From Psychrobacter immobilis (GTDB taxonomy: Bacteria; Pseudomonadota; Gammaproteobacteria; Pseudomonadales; Moraxellaceae): a stretch of DNA of 64,000 nt. The DNA is taken from contig NZ_CAJGZJ010000005.1 of assembly GCF_904846225.1 (NCBI RefSeq), positions 155,676-219,675 of the forward strand, written 5' to 3'. Positions within the stretch are counted from its first letter, which is position 1. Every line of letters starts with the position of its first letter. Below, piece by piece: positions 38,329 to 45,788 of this stretch. The notes under the pieces are model-generated. The model saw nothing but the letters and a program-made list of their open reading frames with translations, ran no database searches and was not told the origin of the DNA. The position numbers were made by a program, and so were the translations under genes.

Positions 38329-39366
38329 TTATGCAAACGCTGGCATGACATCATCGATAAAACGGCGTAACGAGGCACGTTTTTGCTCATATGTCATGCT
38401 AGAGTCGATCCAGAACGCAAATTCGTCATAACCCAAATCTTCATACACTTTGAGTTTTTCAATGACTTGCTCAGGCGTGCCTATTGGCATGTTTTCTAAC
38501 ATTTTTTCAGGGGCATACATGTCGATTTTTGCCATTTCTTCTTCGCTCAATGGCTCAAGCAGGCCTTGGCTAATCGGACGTTCGTTTTTGAACCATGCGC
38601 CAAAATAGCAATAAAAACGGCTGATACATTTTGCAGCGATAGCCACGTCATCGGCATCACTACCAACATAAGCGTGTTGCAATAGCATGATTTTTGGGTT
38701 TTTGCCTTCGCCATGTTCAGCTTTGGCATTTTTAAATGCGGTCATTAGGTTTTGAATTTCTGTCATGCCTTGCCATAGTGGCGTAACTTGCACATTGCAG
38801 CCGTTTTCTACTGCAAAATTGTGGCTATGAGGGTCGCGCGCTGCAATCCACATCGGTACGCCGCCCTTTTGTAAAGGTTTTGGGGCTGAAGTGGTAGATG
38901 GAAATTGAGTATATTTGCCATCGTGAGCATAGTCACCTTTCCATAGTTGCTGTACGGCGGGGACGAGCTCGCGCATACGGCCACCAGCTTCCATGGCATC
39001 CATACCGGGCATCAAACGCTCATATTCAAAGTTATAAGCGCCGCGGGCAATCCCCAAATCCAATCTGCCGCCCGTGATAATGTCCGTCATTGCGGCTTCA
39101 CCAGCCAGTTTAATCGGATGCCAGAACGGTGCAATCACGGTACCTGTGCCCAAACGCACGTTTTTGGTGTGATGGGATAAATCTATTAGATTTAAAAATG
39201 GGTTAGGGGCGATGGTAAAATCCATACCATGATGCTCGCCTGTCCAAATGGCGTGCATGCCGCCTTCGTCAGCCATTTTTGCCAGTTCGATGAAATCAGC
39301 ATGTAATTGTTGATACGTTTGTGACTCGTCGAGGCGTTCCATGTGTAAAAATAATGAGAATTTCAT
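38329..39366 (-). CDS. tgnB: LLM-class flavin-dependent oxygenase, probable trigonelline ring-cleaving component
   Basis: A 345-residue luciferase-like monooxygenase. WTGEHHGMDFTIAPNPFLNL, GRLDLGIARGAYNFEYERL and the C-terminal GTPEQVIEKLKVYEDLGYDEFAFWID are characteristic. AAAGGAA precedes the ATG by about 8 nt. It lies next to a flavin reductase, as in two-component systems. In A. baylyi TgnA/TgnB cleave the C5-C6 bond of N-methylnicotinate directly. The A/B lettering (oxygenase vs reductase) is from memory. Pyrimidine RutA-type function is less likely because the rest of the rut genes are absent. Confidence 0.75.
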   Translation of the reverse strand: MKFSLFLHMERLDESQTYQQLHADFIELAKMADEGGMHAIWTGEHHGMDFTIAPNPFLNLIDLSHHTKNVRLGTGTVIAPFWHPIKLAGEAAMTDIITGGRLDLGIARGAYNFEYERLMPGMDAMEAGGRMRELVPAVQQLWKGDYAHDGKYTQFPSTTSAPKPLQKGGVPMWIAARDPHSHNFAVENGCNVQVTPLWQGMTEIQNLMTAFKNAKAEHGEGKNPKIMLLQHAYVGSDADDVAIAAKCISRFYCYFGAWFKNERPISQGLLEPLSEEEMAKIDMYAPEKMLENMPIGTPEQVIEKLKVYEDLGYDEFAFWIDSSMTYEQKRASLRRFIDDVMPAFA

Positions 39367-39408
39367 AAGGCAATTCCTTTGCTATGCGTTGTTATATAAG
39401 TTTGAAAA

Positions 39409-40320
39409 TTAGTGAACGTAACCTTGCTCTTCTTGCCCGACATAGACGCCATAAAGACCGTTTTCGCTTTCAGTTGTATAGCGAGTCATCATCTTCGTCA
39501 TAGCTGAGGTGGCAAAATCCTGTTCTGCGATGTCATCAATGGCGACATATTCTCCCAGTCCTTTGGTCTCTGGCGAGTTTGCAATGGCTCGGTAAAAAAT
39601 ATAATTGGTATTGGTTTTTGTATTCTCATAGATTGAAAACACAGCGCCCAGTTGCGCATCTATATCATTCTCTATCAAAAACTGCTTAATCGTGCTGACC
39701 GCGTTCGTATTGTCATCGGTCGTTGTATTAGGTAATACCGCTTTACCTTCGCTTTCGCTAATGATTACTTTGCCGTTATGCTCGATAATAACGCCCACAC
39801 AAACGTGTTTTTGTTGCGTGCTAATATCTGCAGCCTTGCGCTCTAGTGCCAAGCTAAAATAACCACCAGATGCGTACCCTAAACCGTGGCCTTCACGGTT
39901 CGAAAAACTCAGCACTTCGCCGACTAAAAGGTTGTGGTCACCTGCATCGAGGTTGCGATCTGTTTTGCAAGAAAAATGCGTCAATGCGCCGTCGATAATC
40001 GGATTGCCTTGTTCGTCTTTATGCCATTCAATTTGATTGAAACGGTCTTCTTTAGAACCTGCAAATATGTTTGAGATGGCCTGTTGGTCTTCGCTTAAAA
40101 TATTGACAACAAAGTTCTCACAATTAGCAAATACATCAAAACTTGATAATGATTTTGCTGGGCAAACCAATAATAATGGCGGATCAAGTGATACCGACGT
40201 AAATGAATTAGCGGTAAAGCCAACAGGCGTGCCATCATTACTCATGGCGGTTATCACGGTCACTCCAGTCATATAACTGCCGAAGGCGTTGCGTAGGATT
40301 TTAGGATCAAGTTGCTTCAT
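39409..40320 (-). CDS. tgnA: Flavin reductase component with extra C-terminal domain
   Basis: A 303-residue protein. Residues ~1-165 are a flavin reductase-like (FMN-binding split barrel) domain: AFGSYMTGVTVITA, GFTANSFTSVSLDPPLLLVC, GDHNLLVGEV. Residues ~175-303 form a second domain starting VGVIIEHNGKVIISES, similar to the first strands of a Nudix fold, but without the Nudix box (no REUxEExGU). It may be a sensor or binding domain. AGAGGT lies 5 nt before the ATG. It should supply reduced flavin to the neighbouring LLM oxygenase. Confidence 0.77.
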   Translation of the reverse strand: MKQLDPKILRNAFGSYMTGVTVITAMSNDGTPVGFTANSFTSVSLDPPLLLVCPAKSLSSFDVFANCENFVVNILSEDQQAISNIFAGSKEDRFNQIEWHKDEQGNPIIDGALTHFSCKTDRNLDAGDHNLLVGEVLSFSNREGHGLGYASGGYFSLALERKAADISTQQKHVCVGVIIEHNGKVIISESEGKAVLPNTTTDDNTNAVSTIKQFLIENDIDAQLGAVFSIYENTKTNTNYIFYRAIANSPETKGLGEYVAIDDIAEQDFATSAMTKMMTRYTTESENGLYGVYVGQEEQGYVH

Positions 40321-40355
40321 GAGAACCTCTTTTTCAAATTGAGCATGTTTTTAAA

Positions 40356-41180
40356 TTAGGTATTGGTCGTAGCGAGCGAGTCGCACTGGGCAAAAAATCT
40401 TGCCAATGCAGCATTCACAGCGCTGGCATGTGTCATTTGTGTCATATGACGGGCGTCGGGCACGATAACGGCATTGGCATGGGGCAATATACTTGCCATA
40501 GCCAACGACATTTTAGGACTAGAATTGACATCCATTTCGCCCGTTAGCAATAACGTAGGGGCGATGATGGTTTGCAAATCTTCTGCTGCAATGCCGCGTA
40601 AGTGAGCAAACATTTGATAAGCTTGCGCGTATCCTAAACGGTTACCATTACTCAGCCATGATCGGCACAGTTCAGCTTCATCATGATATTGCGGATCACC
40701 ATCGAACCATCTAGCGATTGGTTTATCAGTCACATTTTGATCAAGATCATTTAGGAGCGATTCGGCACGGGTTTGTACATCTTGAGCCGCATTGTCAGGA
40801 CGATCATAGATCGCATTAAATGCTGCAACGCCGCGCACCACTTCTGGATAACTGACTGCTGTTTGCAAAGCAGTCATCGCTCCTAAAGAATGACCAACGA
40901 TAATGGCAGGCTCACCAATCACATTTTCAATAAAAGTTTTGAGAGCCGCCGCAAAGTCTTCTAACGTAAGCGTGGGATTAGGCAATAAATCACTCTCCCC
41001 ATGTCCTGGCATATCAATCACGTAACATGGATAGCGGTCATTAAATACCGATATCTGCTGATACCAGCTTTCTGCTCGCAAGCCCACGCCATGTACAAAA
41101 ACGACAGGCGTGGCTTTTTCATTCTCAGTACCGCTATCGTAATAAGCAATTCCGTTAGAAATTTTGCGTGACCATTTCAT
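40356..41180 (-). CDS. tgnD: Alpha/beta hydrolase, probable MFMS hydrolase (TgnD-like)
   Basis: A 274-residue alpha/beta hydrolase. The oxyanion region is VFVHGVGLRAES, the nucleophile elbow GHSLGAM (Ser ~107), with an acid in TGEMDVNSSP and a histidine in DARHMTQM. AAGGAG lies 9 nt before the ATG. In the A. baylyi pathway TgnD splits N-methylformamidomethylene succinate into CO2, methylamine, formate and succinate semialdehyde. The assignment rests on cluster context. Confidence 0.77.
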   Translation of the reverse strand: MKWSRKISNGIAYYDSGTENEKATPVVFVHGVGLRAESWYQQISVFNDRYPCYVIDMPGHGESDLLPNPTLTLEDFAAALKTFIENVIGEPAIIVGHSLGAMTALQTAVSYPEVVRGVAAFNAIYDRPDNAAQDVQTRAESLLNDLDQNVTDKPIARWFDGDPQYHDEAELCRSWLSNGNRLGYAQAYQMFAHLRGIAAEDLQTIIAPTLLLTGEMDVNSSPKMSLAMASILPHANAVIVPDARHMTQMTHASAVNAALARFFAQCDSLATTNT

Positions 41181-41193
41181 CTGTAAACGCTCC

Positions 41194-41796
41194 TTAAACG
41201 GCGGCTGGATTATTCAAATCGTGACCGAGGTTTTTCAAATCTTGATAACGATCGCCAATGCGGTGGTGTGGACGACCGCCTGTTGCGCCGCCTAAGACGA
41301 TCACCACTTCATCATCACGAGGCGCATCAGGAATGGCAAATTGAATCGTCAAATAATGTGAGCGGCGTCCAGCATCATCTTTATCCATGAGCGGTACCAT
41401 AATAGGGGTGTTGGCTGTGCCGCGTGTATTCGTAAATGCCAAATAGGTATTGGCAGATAAAGCTTCACGATAAAAATTGCCAAAATGCAACGTATGAATG
41501 AGACCTGATGCATGCTCTATTTCACCGTTTAATCCAACGACAGCGGCTTTACCATACGCTTCAATCTTGTCAGCGCCGCCCGCTAGGGTCGTGATTCTGT
41601 CGGTAAGCAGCTTACCTAAGATAGGCGCGAATGCTTGGATCTCAGGTTGTAAGTCTTCGGCATAACGGCCTGCCCAAGGATTGGTAATCACTGCCGCGAC
41701 GGCAAACATACGCAGAGGCGTGTCAGCAGTTTTGTAGCCTTCAATCAAGATCTCTTCATCAAAAGTAACGATTTTTCTAATTTCTGGTTTTTGCAT
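41194..41796 (-). CDS. DUF1185 'amino acid synthesis' family protein
   Basis: A 200-residue protein of the DUF1185 family, with VTNPWAGRYAEDL near the N-terminus, AYGKAAVVGLNGEIEHASGLIHT and GGATGGRPHHRIGDRYQD near the end. AGAGGAAA lies 8 nt before the ATG. First gene of the minus-strand operon, just beyond the two GntR operators. The published pathway includes a conserved hypothetical protein that assists the final step; this gene or the CMD-like gene could be that protein. No catalytic function is claimed. Confidence 0.75.
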   Translation of the reverse strand: MQKPEIRKIVTFDEEILIEGYKTADTPLRMFAVAAVITNPWAGRYAEDLQPEIQAFAPILGKLLTDRITTLAGGADKIEAYGKAAVVGLNGEIEHASGLIHTLHFGNFYREALSANTYLAFTNTRGTANTPIMVPLMDKDDAGRRSHYLTIQFAIPDAPRDDEVVIVLGGATGGRPHHRIGDRYQDLKNLGHDLNNPAAV

Positions 41797-41835
41797 TATG
41801 ACTTTCCTCTATTGATTAATAATGGCTAACAATAT

Positions 41836-41857
41836 TGGTATACCATAATACGGTATT
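41836..41857. promoter_or_regulatory. GntR operator copy 1
   Basis: TGGTATACCATAATACGGTA at 41836 contains the palindrome GGTATACC followed by an ATACGGTAT half. It is nearly identical to the site at 41895 and sits next to the minus-strand operon. Confidence 0.7.
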
Positions 41858-41894
41858 AAATAAATTACTAGCTTTTTTTAAAAATAAATATTAT

Positions 41895-41915
41895 GGTATA
41901 CCGTAATACGATATG
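41895..41915. promoter_or_regulatory. GntR operator copy 2
   Basis: TGGTATACCGTAATACGATA at 41895 matches copy 1 at 19 of 21 positions over the shared length. The starts are 59 bp apart, near six helical turns. It is next to the gntR start, which fits autoregulation. Confidence 0.7.
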
Positions 41916-41982
41916 AAAGCGTGCTGCTTTTTTGTGCCATACTCGTTATACTTCTTTTTACATTTAAAAGAGTAGAGACCTT

Positions 41983-42642
41983 ATGTTAGAAAGAGTAGAA
42001 AAACCAAAGACCCTCAAAGATACTGCATTGGAACAATTGCGATTGGCTATCATGATTGGTCAGCTCGCGCCAGGCAAAAGATTGATAGAGCGCACAATTT
42101 GTGAACAGTTGGGCGTGAGTCGCACTGTGGTACGAGAGTGTATCAGGCACTTAGAAAGTGAGCATTTGGTGACTTTTTCTGCAGGCGGTTCTTCAGTGGC
42201 GGTGTTGGAGAGTGATGAGATTCGTCAAATTTATCATTTGCGTGCGATGCTAGAGAGCGAAGCGGTTCGACACTGCGCTAAGCAGGTGACACCCGAATTG
42301 GTAGAAACCTTGCAAGACAGTTTGATTCAAATTCGCGATAACTTGCATGCAGGCAATGTGGTAGAAGCTTTGGCGCATTCTTATGCGTTTTATGAGCGTC
42401 TGTTTGTGACGGCTGGCATGACGGTCGCATGGGAGTTAACAGAACGGTTGAATGGTCGTATTGGTCGTCTGCGATTTATGACCTTATCTACACAGGAGCG
42501 TGCGGTCAAAGGCCCAAATAATCTGCAAGAAATTGTCAGTAATATCGCCAAGGGCGACAGTGAAGCCGCAGTTAAAGCCTGCCGAAAGCACATCGATGAA
42601 GCCTGTCGTATGGGCTTGCATCTCAATCAACAGTCATCTTAA
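41983..42642 (+). CDS. GntR/FadR-family (FCD) transcriptional regulator of the catabolic cluster
   Basis: A 219-residue GntR regulator. An N-terminal winged helix runs over ~1-75 with LGVSRTVVRECIRHLESEHLV; the FCD effector domain (~85-210) has YHLRAMLESEAVRHCA and an AVKACRKHIDEA C-terminal helix. Divergent from the six-gene operon and in front of the CMD-like and SSA dehydrogenase genes. Two identical-type operators lie upstream. A repressor relieved by trigonelline or a pathway intermediate is the natural guess. Confidence 0.9.
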   Translation: MLERVEKPKTLKDTALEQLRLAIMIGQLAPGKRLIERTICEQLGVSRTVVRECIRHLESEHLVTFSAGGSSVAVLESDEIRQIYHLRAMLESEAVRHCAKQVTPELVETLQDSLIQIRDNLHAGNVVEALAHSYAFYERLFVTAGMTVAWELTERLNGRIGRLRFMTLSTQERAVKGPNNLQEIVSNIAKGDSEAAVKACRKHIDEACRMGLHLNQQSS

Positions 42643-42668
42643 CAAACAATAAATAATAGGAAATAGCC

Positions 42669-43055
42669 ATGGACAAACAACGATTTGAATTGGGTCTGAC
42701 CAAACGCAAAGCCACGCTAGGCGCTGAGTATGTAGAAAAAAATATACAGGCAGCCGATGATTTTAACCGTCCGTTCCAAGAAGCCATGACCGAATGGTGC
42801 TGGGGCTTTGGCTGGGGTGATGAGGCGATTGACGCCAAAACTCGTTCTTTAATGAATTTAACCATGATCGCTGCGCTAGGCAAAATGCATGAGTGGGAAC
42901 TGCATCTAAATGGGGCGATTACCAATGGCTGTTCTGTTGAAGAAATCCGTGCCGCTATTCATGCTATTGCGATTTATTGCGGTGTACCACAAGGCGTGGA
43001 ATGTTTTCGTATTGCCCGTCAAGTATTGACCACACGTGGGTTGCTGGAATCCTAA
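42669..43055 (+). CDS. Carboxymuconolactone decarboxylase family protein
   Basis: A 128-residue all-helical protein of the gamma-CMD type: HEWELHLNGAITNGCSVEEI and AIYCGVPQGVECFRIAR are family hallmarks. It lies between the GntR gene and an SSA dehydrogenase. No beta-ketoadipate genes are present, so a literal carboxymuconolactone role is unlikely. It may act on a lactone or unsaturated acid intermediate of the pathway, or be the accessory protein reported to help the last step. Confidence 0.82.
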   Translation: MDKQRFELGLTKRKATLGAEYVEKNIQAADDFNRPFQEAMTEWCWGFGWGDEAIDAKTRSLMNLTMIAALGKMHEWELHLNGAITNGCSVEEIRAAIHAIAIYCGVPQGVECFRIARQVLTTRGLLES

Positions 43056-43075
43056 AAAATTAGCTGGAGAGAAAA

Positions 43076-44527
43076 ATGCAATTAAAAAACGATGCGTTGT
43101 TTAGACAACAAGCCTTTATCAATGGTGTGTGGTGTGATGCTGACAGTAAGCAAATCCATGAGGTACTGAATCCTGCTACAGGAGAGGTCATCGGTACCGT
43201 GCCAATGATGGGAAGCGATGAAACCCGCCGCGCCATTGAAGCGGCGGATATCGCTCAATCAACGTGGTCGAAAAAGACAGGCAAAGAACGTAGCACCGTT
43301 TTACGTCGTTGGCACACACTGATTGCCGAAAATATCGAAGACTTGGCTGTATTAATGACCCATGAACAAGGTAAACCTCTCGCTGAAGCAAAAGGCGAGA
43401 TTCAAAGCGGGCTCGATTATTTAGAATGGTTTGCTGAAGAAGCCAAACGTATCTACGGCGATTTTATTCCCGGACATATGGCAGATAAGCGTCTGATTGT
43501 GATCAAACAACCCGTTGGCGTCACTGCCGCTATCACGCCGTGGAACTTTCCTCATTCTATGATTAGCCGAAAAGCAGGGCCAGCATTGGCTGCTGGCTGT
43601 CCAATGATCGTAAAGCCCGCCATGGAAACGCCTTATTCCGCATTGGCGATGGCGTATTTGGCTCAGCAAGCAGGTATTCCTGATGGTATTTATAGTGTGG
43701 TCACGGGTGATCCAGTTGCTATCGGCGAGGAGATGACCACAAATACATTGGTGAAAAAAATTAGCTTTACAGGTTCAACGCGTGTCGGAAAAATCTTGAT
43801 GAAGCAGTGTGCCGATACGGTCAAAAAAATGTCGATGGAGCTGGGTGGCAATGCGCCATTTATCGTTTTTGATGATGCCGACATAGATGCCGCCGTTGCT
43901 GGTGCGATGATGAGCAAATATCGTAACAGTGGTCAAACGTGCGTTTGCGCCAATCGTTTGTTTGTACAGGCGGGTGTTTATGAGGAATTCACAAAAAAAC
44001 TAGCAGAACAAGTACGCGCTATAAAAGTCGGTAATGGTTTAGACGACGGCGTGATGCAAGGCCCATTGATCTCTAAAGCTGCTGCTGATAATGCAGAAGC
44101 ATTGGTCGCTGATGCCAAAGATAAAGGGGCTACCGTACTGTGCGGTGGTCAGAGAGTAGAGGCGGATAAGAACTTTTTTGAGCCAACGATTCTGACCCAC
44201 GTCAATAATGACATGCGCGTCGCCAACGAAGAAATTTTTGGCCCCATTGCCCCGATTTTTAAATTCGAGACAGATGAAGAAGGGATTGCTCTCGCAAATC
44301 GTACTGAATATGGTCTGGCTGGTTATTTTTATAGTCGAGATATTGGACGAGTTTGGCGTATTGCCGAAGCGCTCGAAGTGGGTATGATTGGTGTCAATAC
44401 CGGTATGCTCACCACAGAATTGGCACCATTTGGCGGTGTGAAAGAATCTGGTTTAGGGCGTGAAGGTTCAAAATACGGTATCGAAGAATATGTTGAAACC
44501 AAATATATTTGTATGGATATCAATTAA
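43076..44527 (+). CDS. tgnE: NAD(P)-dependent succinate semialdehyde dehydrogenase (TgnE-like)
   Basis: A 483-residue aldehyde dehydrogenase of the GabD type. ITPWNFPHSMISRKAGPALAAGC, FTGSTRVGKILM, MELGGNAPF (catalytic Glu) and SGQTCVCANR (catalytic Cys) match SSADH closely. GGAGAG lies just before the ATG. It would feed succinate semialdehyde from the ring-cleavage pathway into the TCA cycle. The regulated arrangement with the divergent operon supports a joint role. Confidence 0.88.
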   Translation: MQLKNDALFRQQAFINGVWCDADSKQIHEVLNPATGEVIGTVPMMGSDETRRAIEAADIAQSTWSKKTGKERSTVLRRWHTLIAENIEDLAVLMTHEQGKPLAEAKGEIQSGLDYLEWFAEEAKRIYGDFIPGHMADKRLIVIKQPVGVTAAITPWNFPHSMISRKAGPALAAGCPMIVKPAMETPYSALAMAYLAQQAGIPDGIYSVVTGDPVAIGEEMTTNTLVKKISFTGSTRVGKILMKQCADTVKKMSMELGGNAPFIVFDDADIDAAVAGAMMSKYRNSGQTCVCANRLFVQAGVYEEFTKKLAEQVRAIKVGNGLDDGVMQGPLISKAAADNAEALVADAKDKGATVLCGGQRVEADKNFFEPTILTHVNNDMRVANEEIFGPIAPIFKFETDEEGIALANRTEYGLAGYFYSRDIGRVWRIAEALEVGMIGVNTGMLTTELAPFGGVKESGLGREGSKYGIEEYVETKYICMDIN

Positions 44528-44915
44528 TTTAACCCTTTAGCAAAAACGCGCATTGAAAAGCGATCATCAAATGGTTGTGTTCGTTTATAACGTTTCATCC
44601 CAATAGGACGGTGAACCGTAGTACCAAGCTCGTACCTGCTATGGCCAATCCACTATAAAACAAACACAGTGTTACTGGGATAAGTTTTGCGTCGCCTCTG
44701 TCTGCGCAGGCACAGCAAGCAAGGAAAAATGATCCCAGTAGCGCGTGATAATATTTGACCTTATTTTACTATTGTACCCTTAACGCTATTATCAATGTTT
44801 TGTTGTTAGTTATTTCCTATTATCTATCTTACTCTTTTGCTTTGTTGATAGTAAAGTGTGTTATCCCATCAAGTTAGACAGGTGGCTTAAAATACATTTT
44901 ATAGAGTAACCACAG
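44528..44915. other. Intergenic region holding dispersed repeat copy B
   Basis: No gene is supported. A short complementary pair GTACCAAGCTCGTAC lies near 44620, then the MITE-like repeat at 44641-44775, then an AT-rich leader to the DoxX gene. Confidence 0.55.
44641..44775 (+). repeat. Dispersed MITE-like repeat, copy B
   Basis: Shares TCCACTATAAAAC, TACTGGGATAAGTTTTGCG, GGCACAGCAAGCAAGG and CGTGATAATATTTG with the copy at 53447. Inner arms ACTGGGAT and ATCCCAGT can form a stem. Confidence 0.65.
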
Positions 44916-45362
44916 ATGAATAATTCAACGTTAAACAAAATCTTACTATCAAACGCTGGGGTAGCAGAGTTGATTCTGCGTGTACCAGTCGGCCTTATTT
45001 TAGCAGCGCACGGCGCACAAAAATTATTTGGATGGTTCGGTGGTCACGGATTAGCAGGTACTGCTGGATATATGAGCAGCATCGGTATGGAACCCGGTTA
45101 TCTGATGGCCATACTAGCGGGAAGCGCTGAATTCTTTGGTGGTCTTGCCTTAGTATTAGGATTACTGACTCGACCAGCGGCAGTGGTTGCAGGATTTACC
45201 ATGTTGGTTGCCATTTTTTCAGTACATATCGGCAATGGATTATTTGCAAGTAATAACGGCTATGAATATGCGCTGACATTATTGGTCGTATTGGTTTCTT
45301 TAGCCATACAGGGCGGTGGCTACCTGAGCCTTGATAATTCCCTAGCAAAAAATAAAATTTAA
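44916..45362 (+). CDS. DoxX family membrane protein
   Basis: A 148-residue protein with four hydrophobic segments. The family start LILRVPVGLILAAHGAQKLFGWFGG is clear. DoxX/DoxD-like proteins are often linked to redox stress responses, but the precise function is unknown. It is flanked by repeats and stands alone. Confidence 0.88.
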   Translation: MNNSTLNKILLSNAGVAELILRVPVGLILAAHGAQKLFGWFGGHGLAGTAGYMSSIGMEPGYLMAILAGSAEFFGGLALVLGLLTRPAAVVAGFTMLVAIFSVHIGNGLFASNNGYEYALTLLVVLVSLAIQGGGYLSLDNSLAKNKI

Positions 45363-45386
45363 ACCTTTGAATTTTCCTTGTTTTGT

Positions 45387-45420
45387 GGCGAGATTAAGCA
45401 GTGTGTTGTTTAATCTCGCC
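45387..45420. terminator. Inverted repeat after DoxX gene, possible terminator
   Basis: GGCGAGATTAA (45387-45397) and TTAATCTCGCC (45410-45420) are exact complements around a 12-bp loop. There is no clear T-run after it, so efficient intrinsic termination is uncertain. Confidence 0.5.
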
Positions 45421-45425
45421 GTATT

Positions 45426-45529
45426 CATGCGCTACTGATATAAACTTCCCTTGCTCCATTGCTGTGTCTACGGAGGCAGCTCAAAAATTATCCTAGAAGC
45501 ACTGTGTTTTTTATGGTGAATCGACTATA
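45426..45529 (-). repeat. Dispersed MITE-like repeat, copy C (inverted)
   Basis: On the minus strand it reads from TATAGTCGATTCACCATAAA to a TATCAGTAGCGCATG end, with the inner GACACAGCAATGGAGCAAGG corresponding to the GCACAGCAAGCAAGG block of the other copies. The only clearly inverted copy. Confidence 0.6.
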
Positions 45530-45593
45530 TCTTCTATTTAAAAGTCACTGAGAGTCGAGCGTAAATTAAAGCATCAAACTCTAATATATAAAC

Positions 45594-45621
45594 AATAATA
45601 ATTATCATTTGCATTATCATT
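45594..45621. promoter_or_regulatory. Fur-box-like site upstream of FepA-like receptor
   Basis: An AT-rich run of Fur hexamers including AATAATAATTATCATTTG followed by CATTATCATT. It lies about 170 bp before the receptor gene and indicates iron repression. Confidence 0.65.
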
Positions 45622-45788
45622 ACAATGTTGCTAAAGTGTGCGCTCTTTATTACCAAACAGTTAATGGCTATTTGGTTTTTTTTAGGACGTGATTTGTATC
45701 AATGCTTTAGCTGCTTAACTAGTATTAGTCATAGTAGAAGAAAGCGCTAAGGTATTGATAAAACTAAGTACTTTCAGGATTGTTATTT

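Noticed and set aside
38329..41796. Cluster considered as the Rut pyrimidine pathway
   Set aside because: No RutB isochorismatase-like, RutC or uracil permease genes; the aldehyde dehydrogenases, CMD-like gene and BCCT transporter do not fit.
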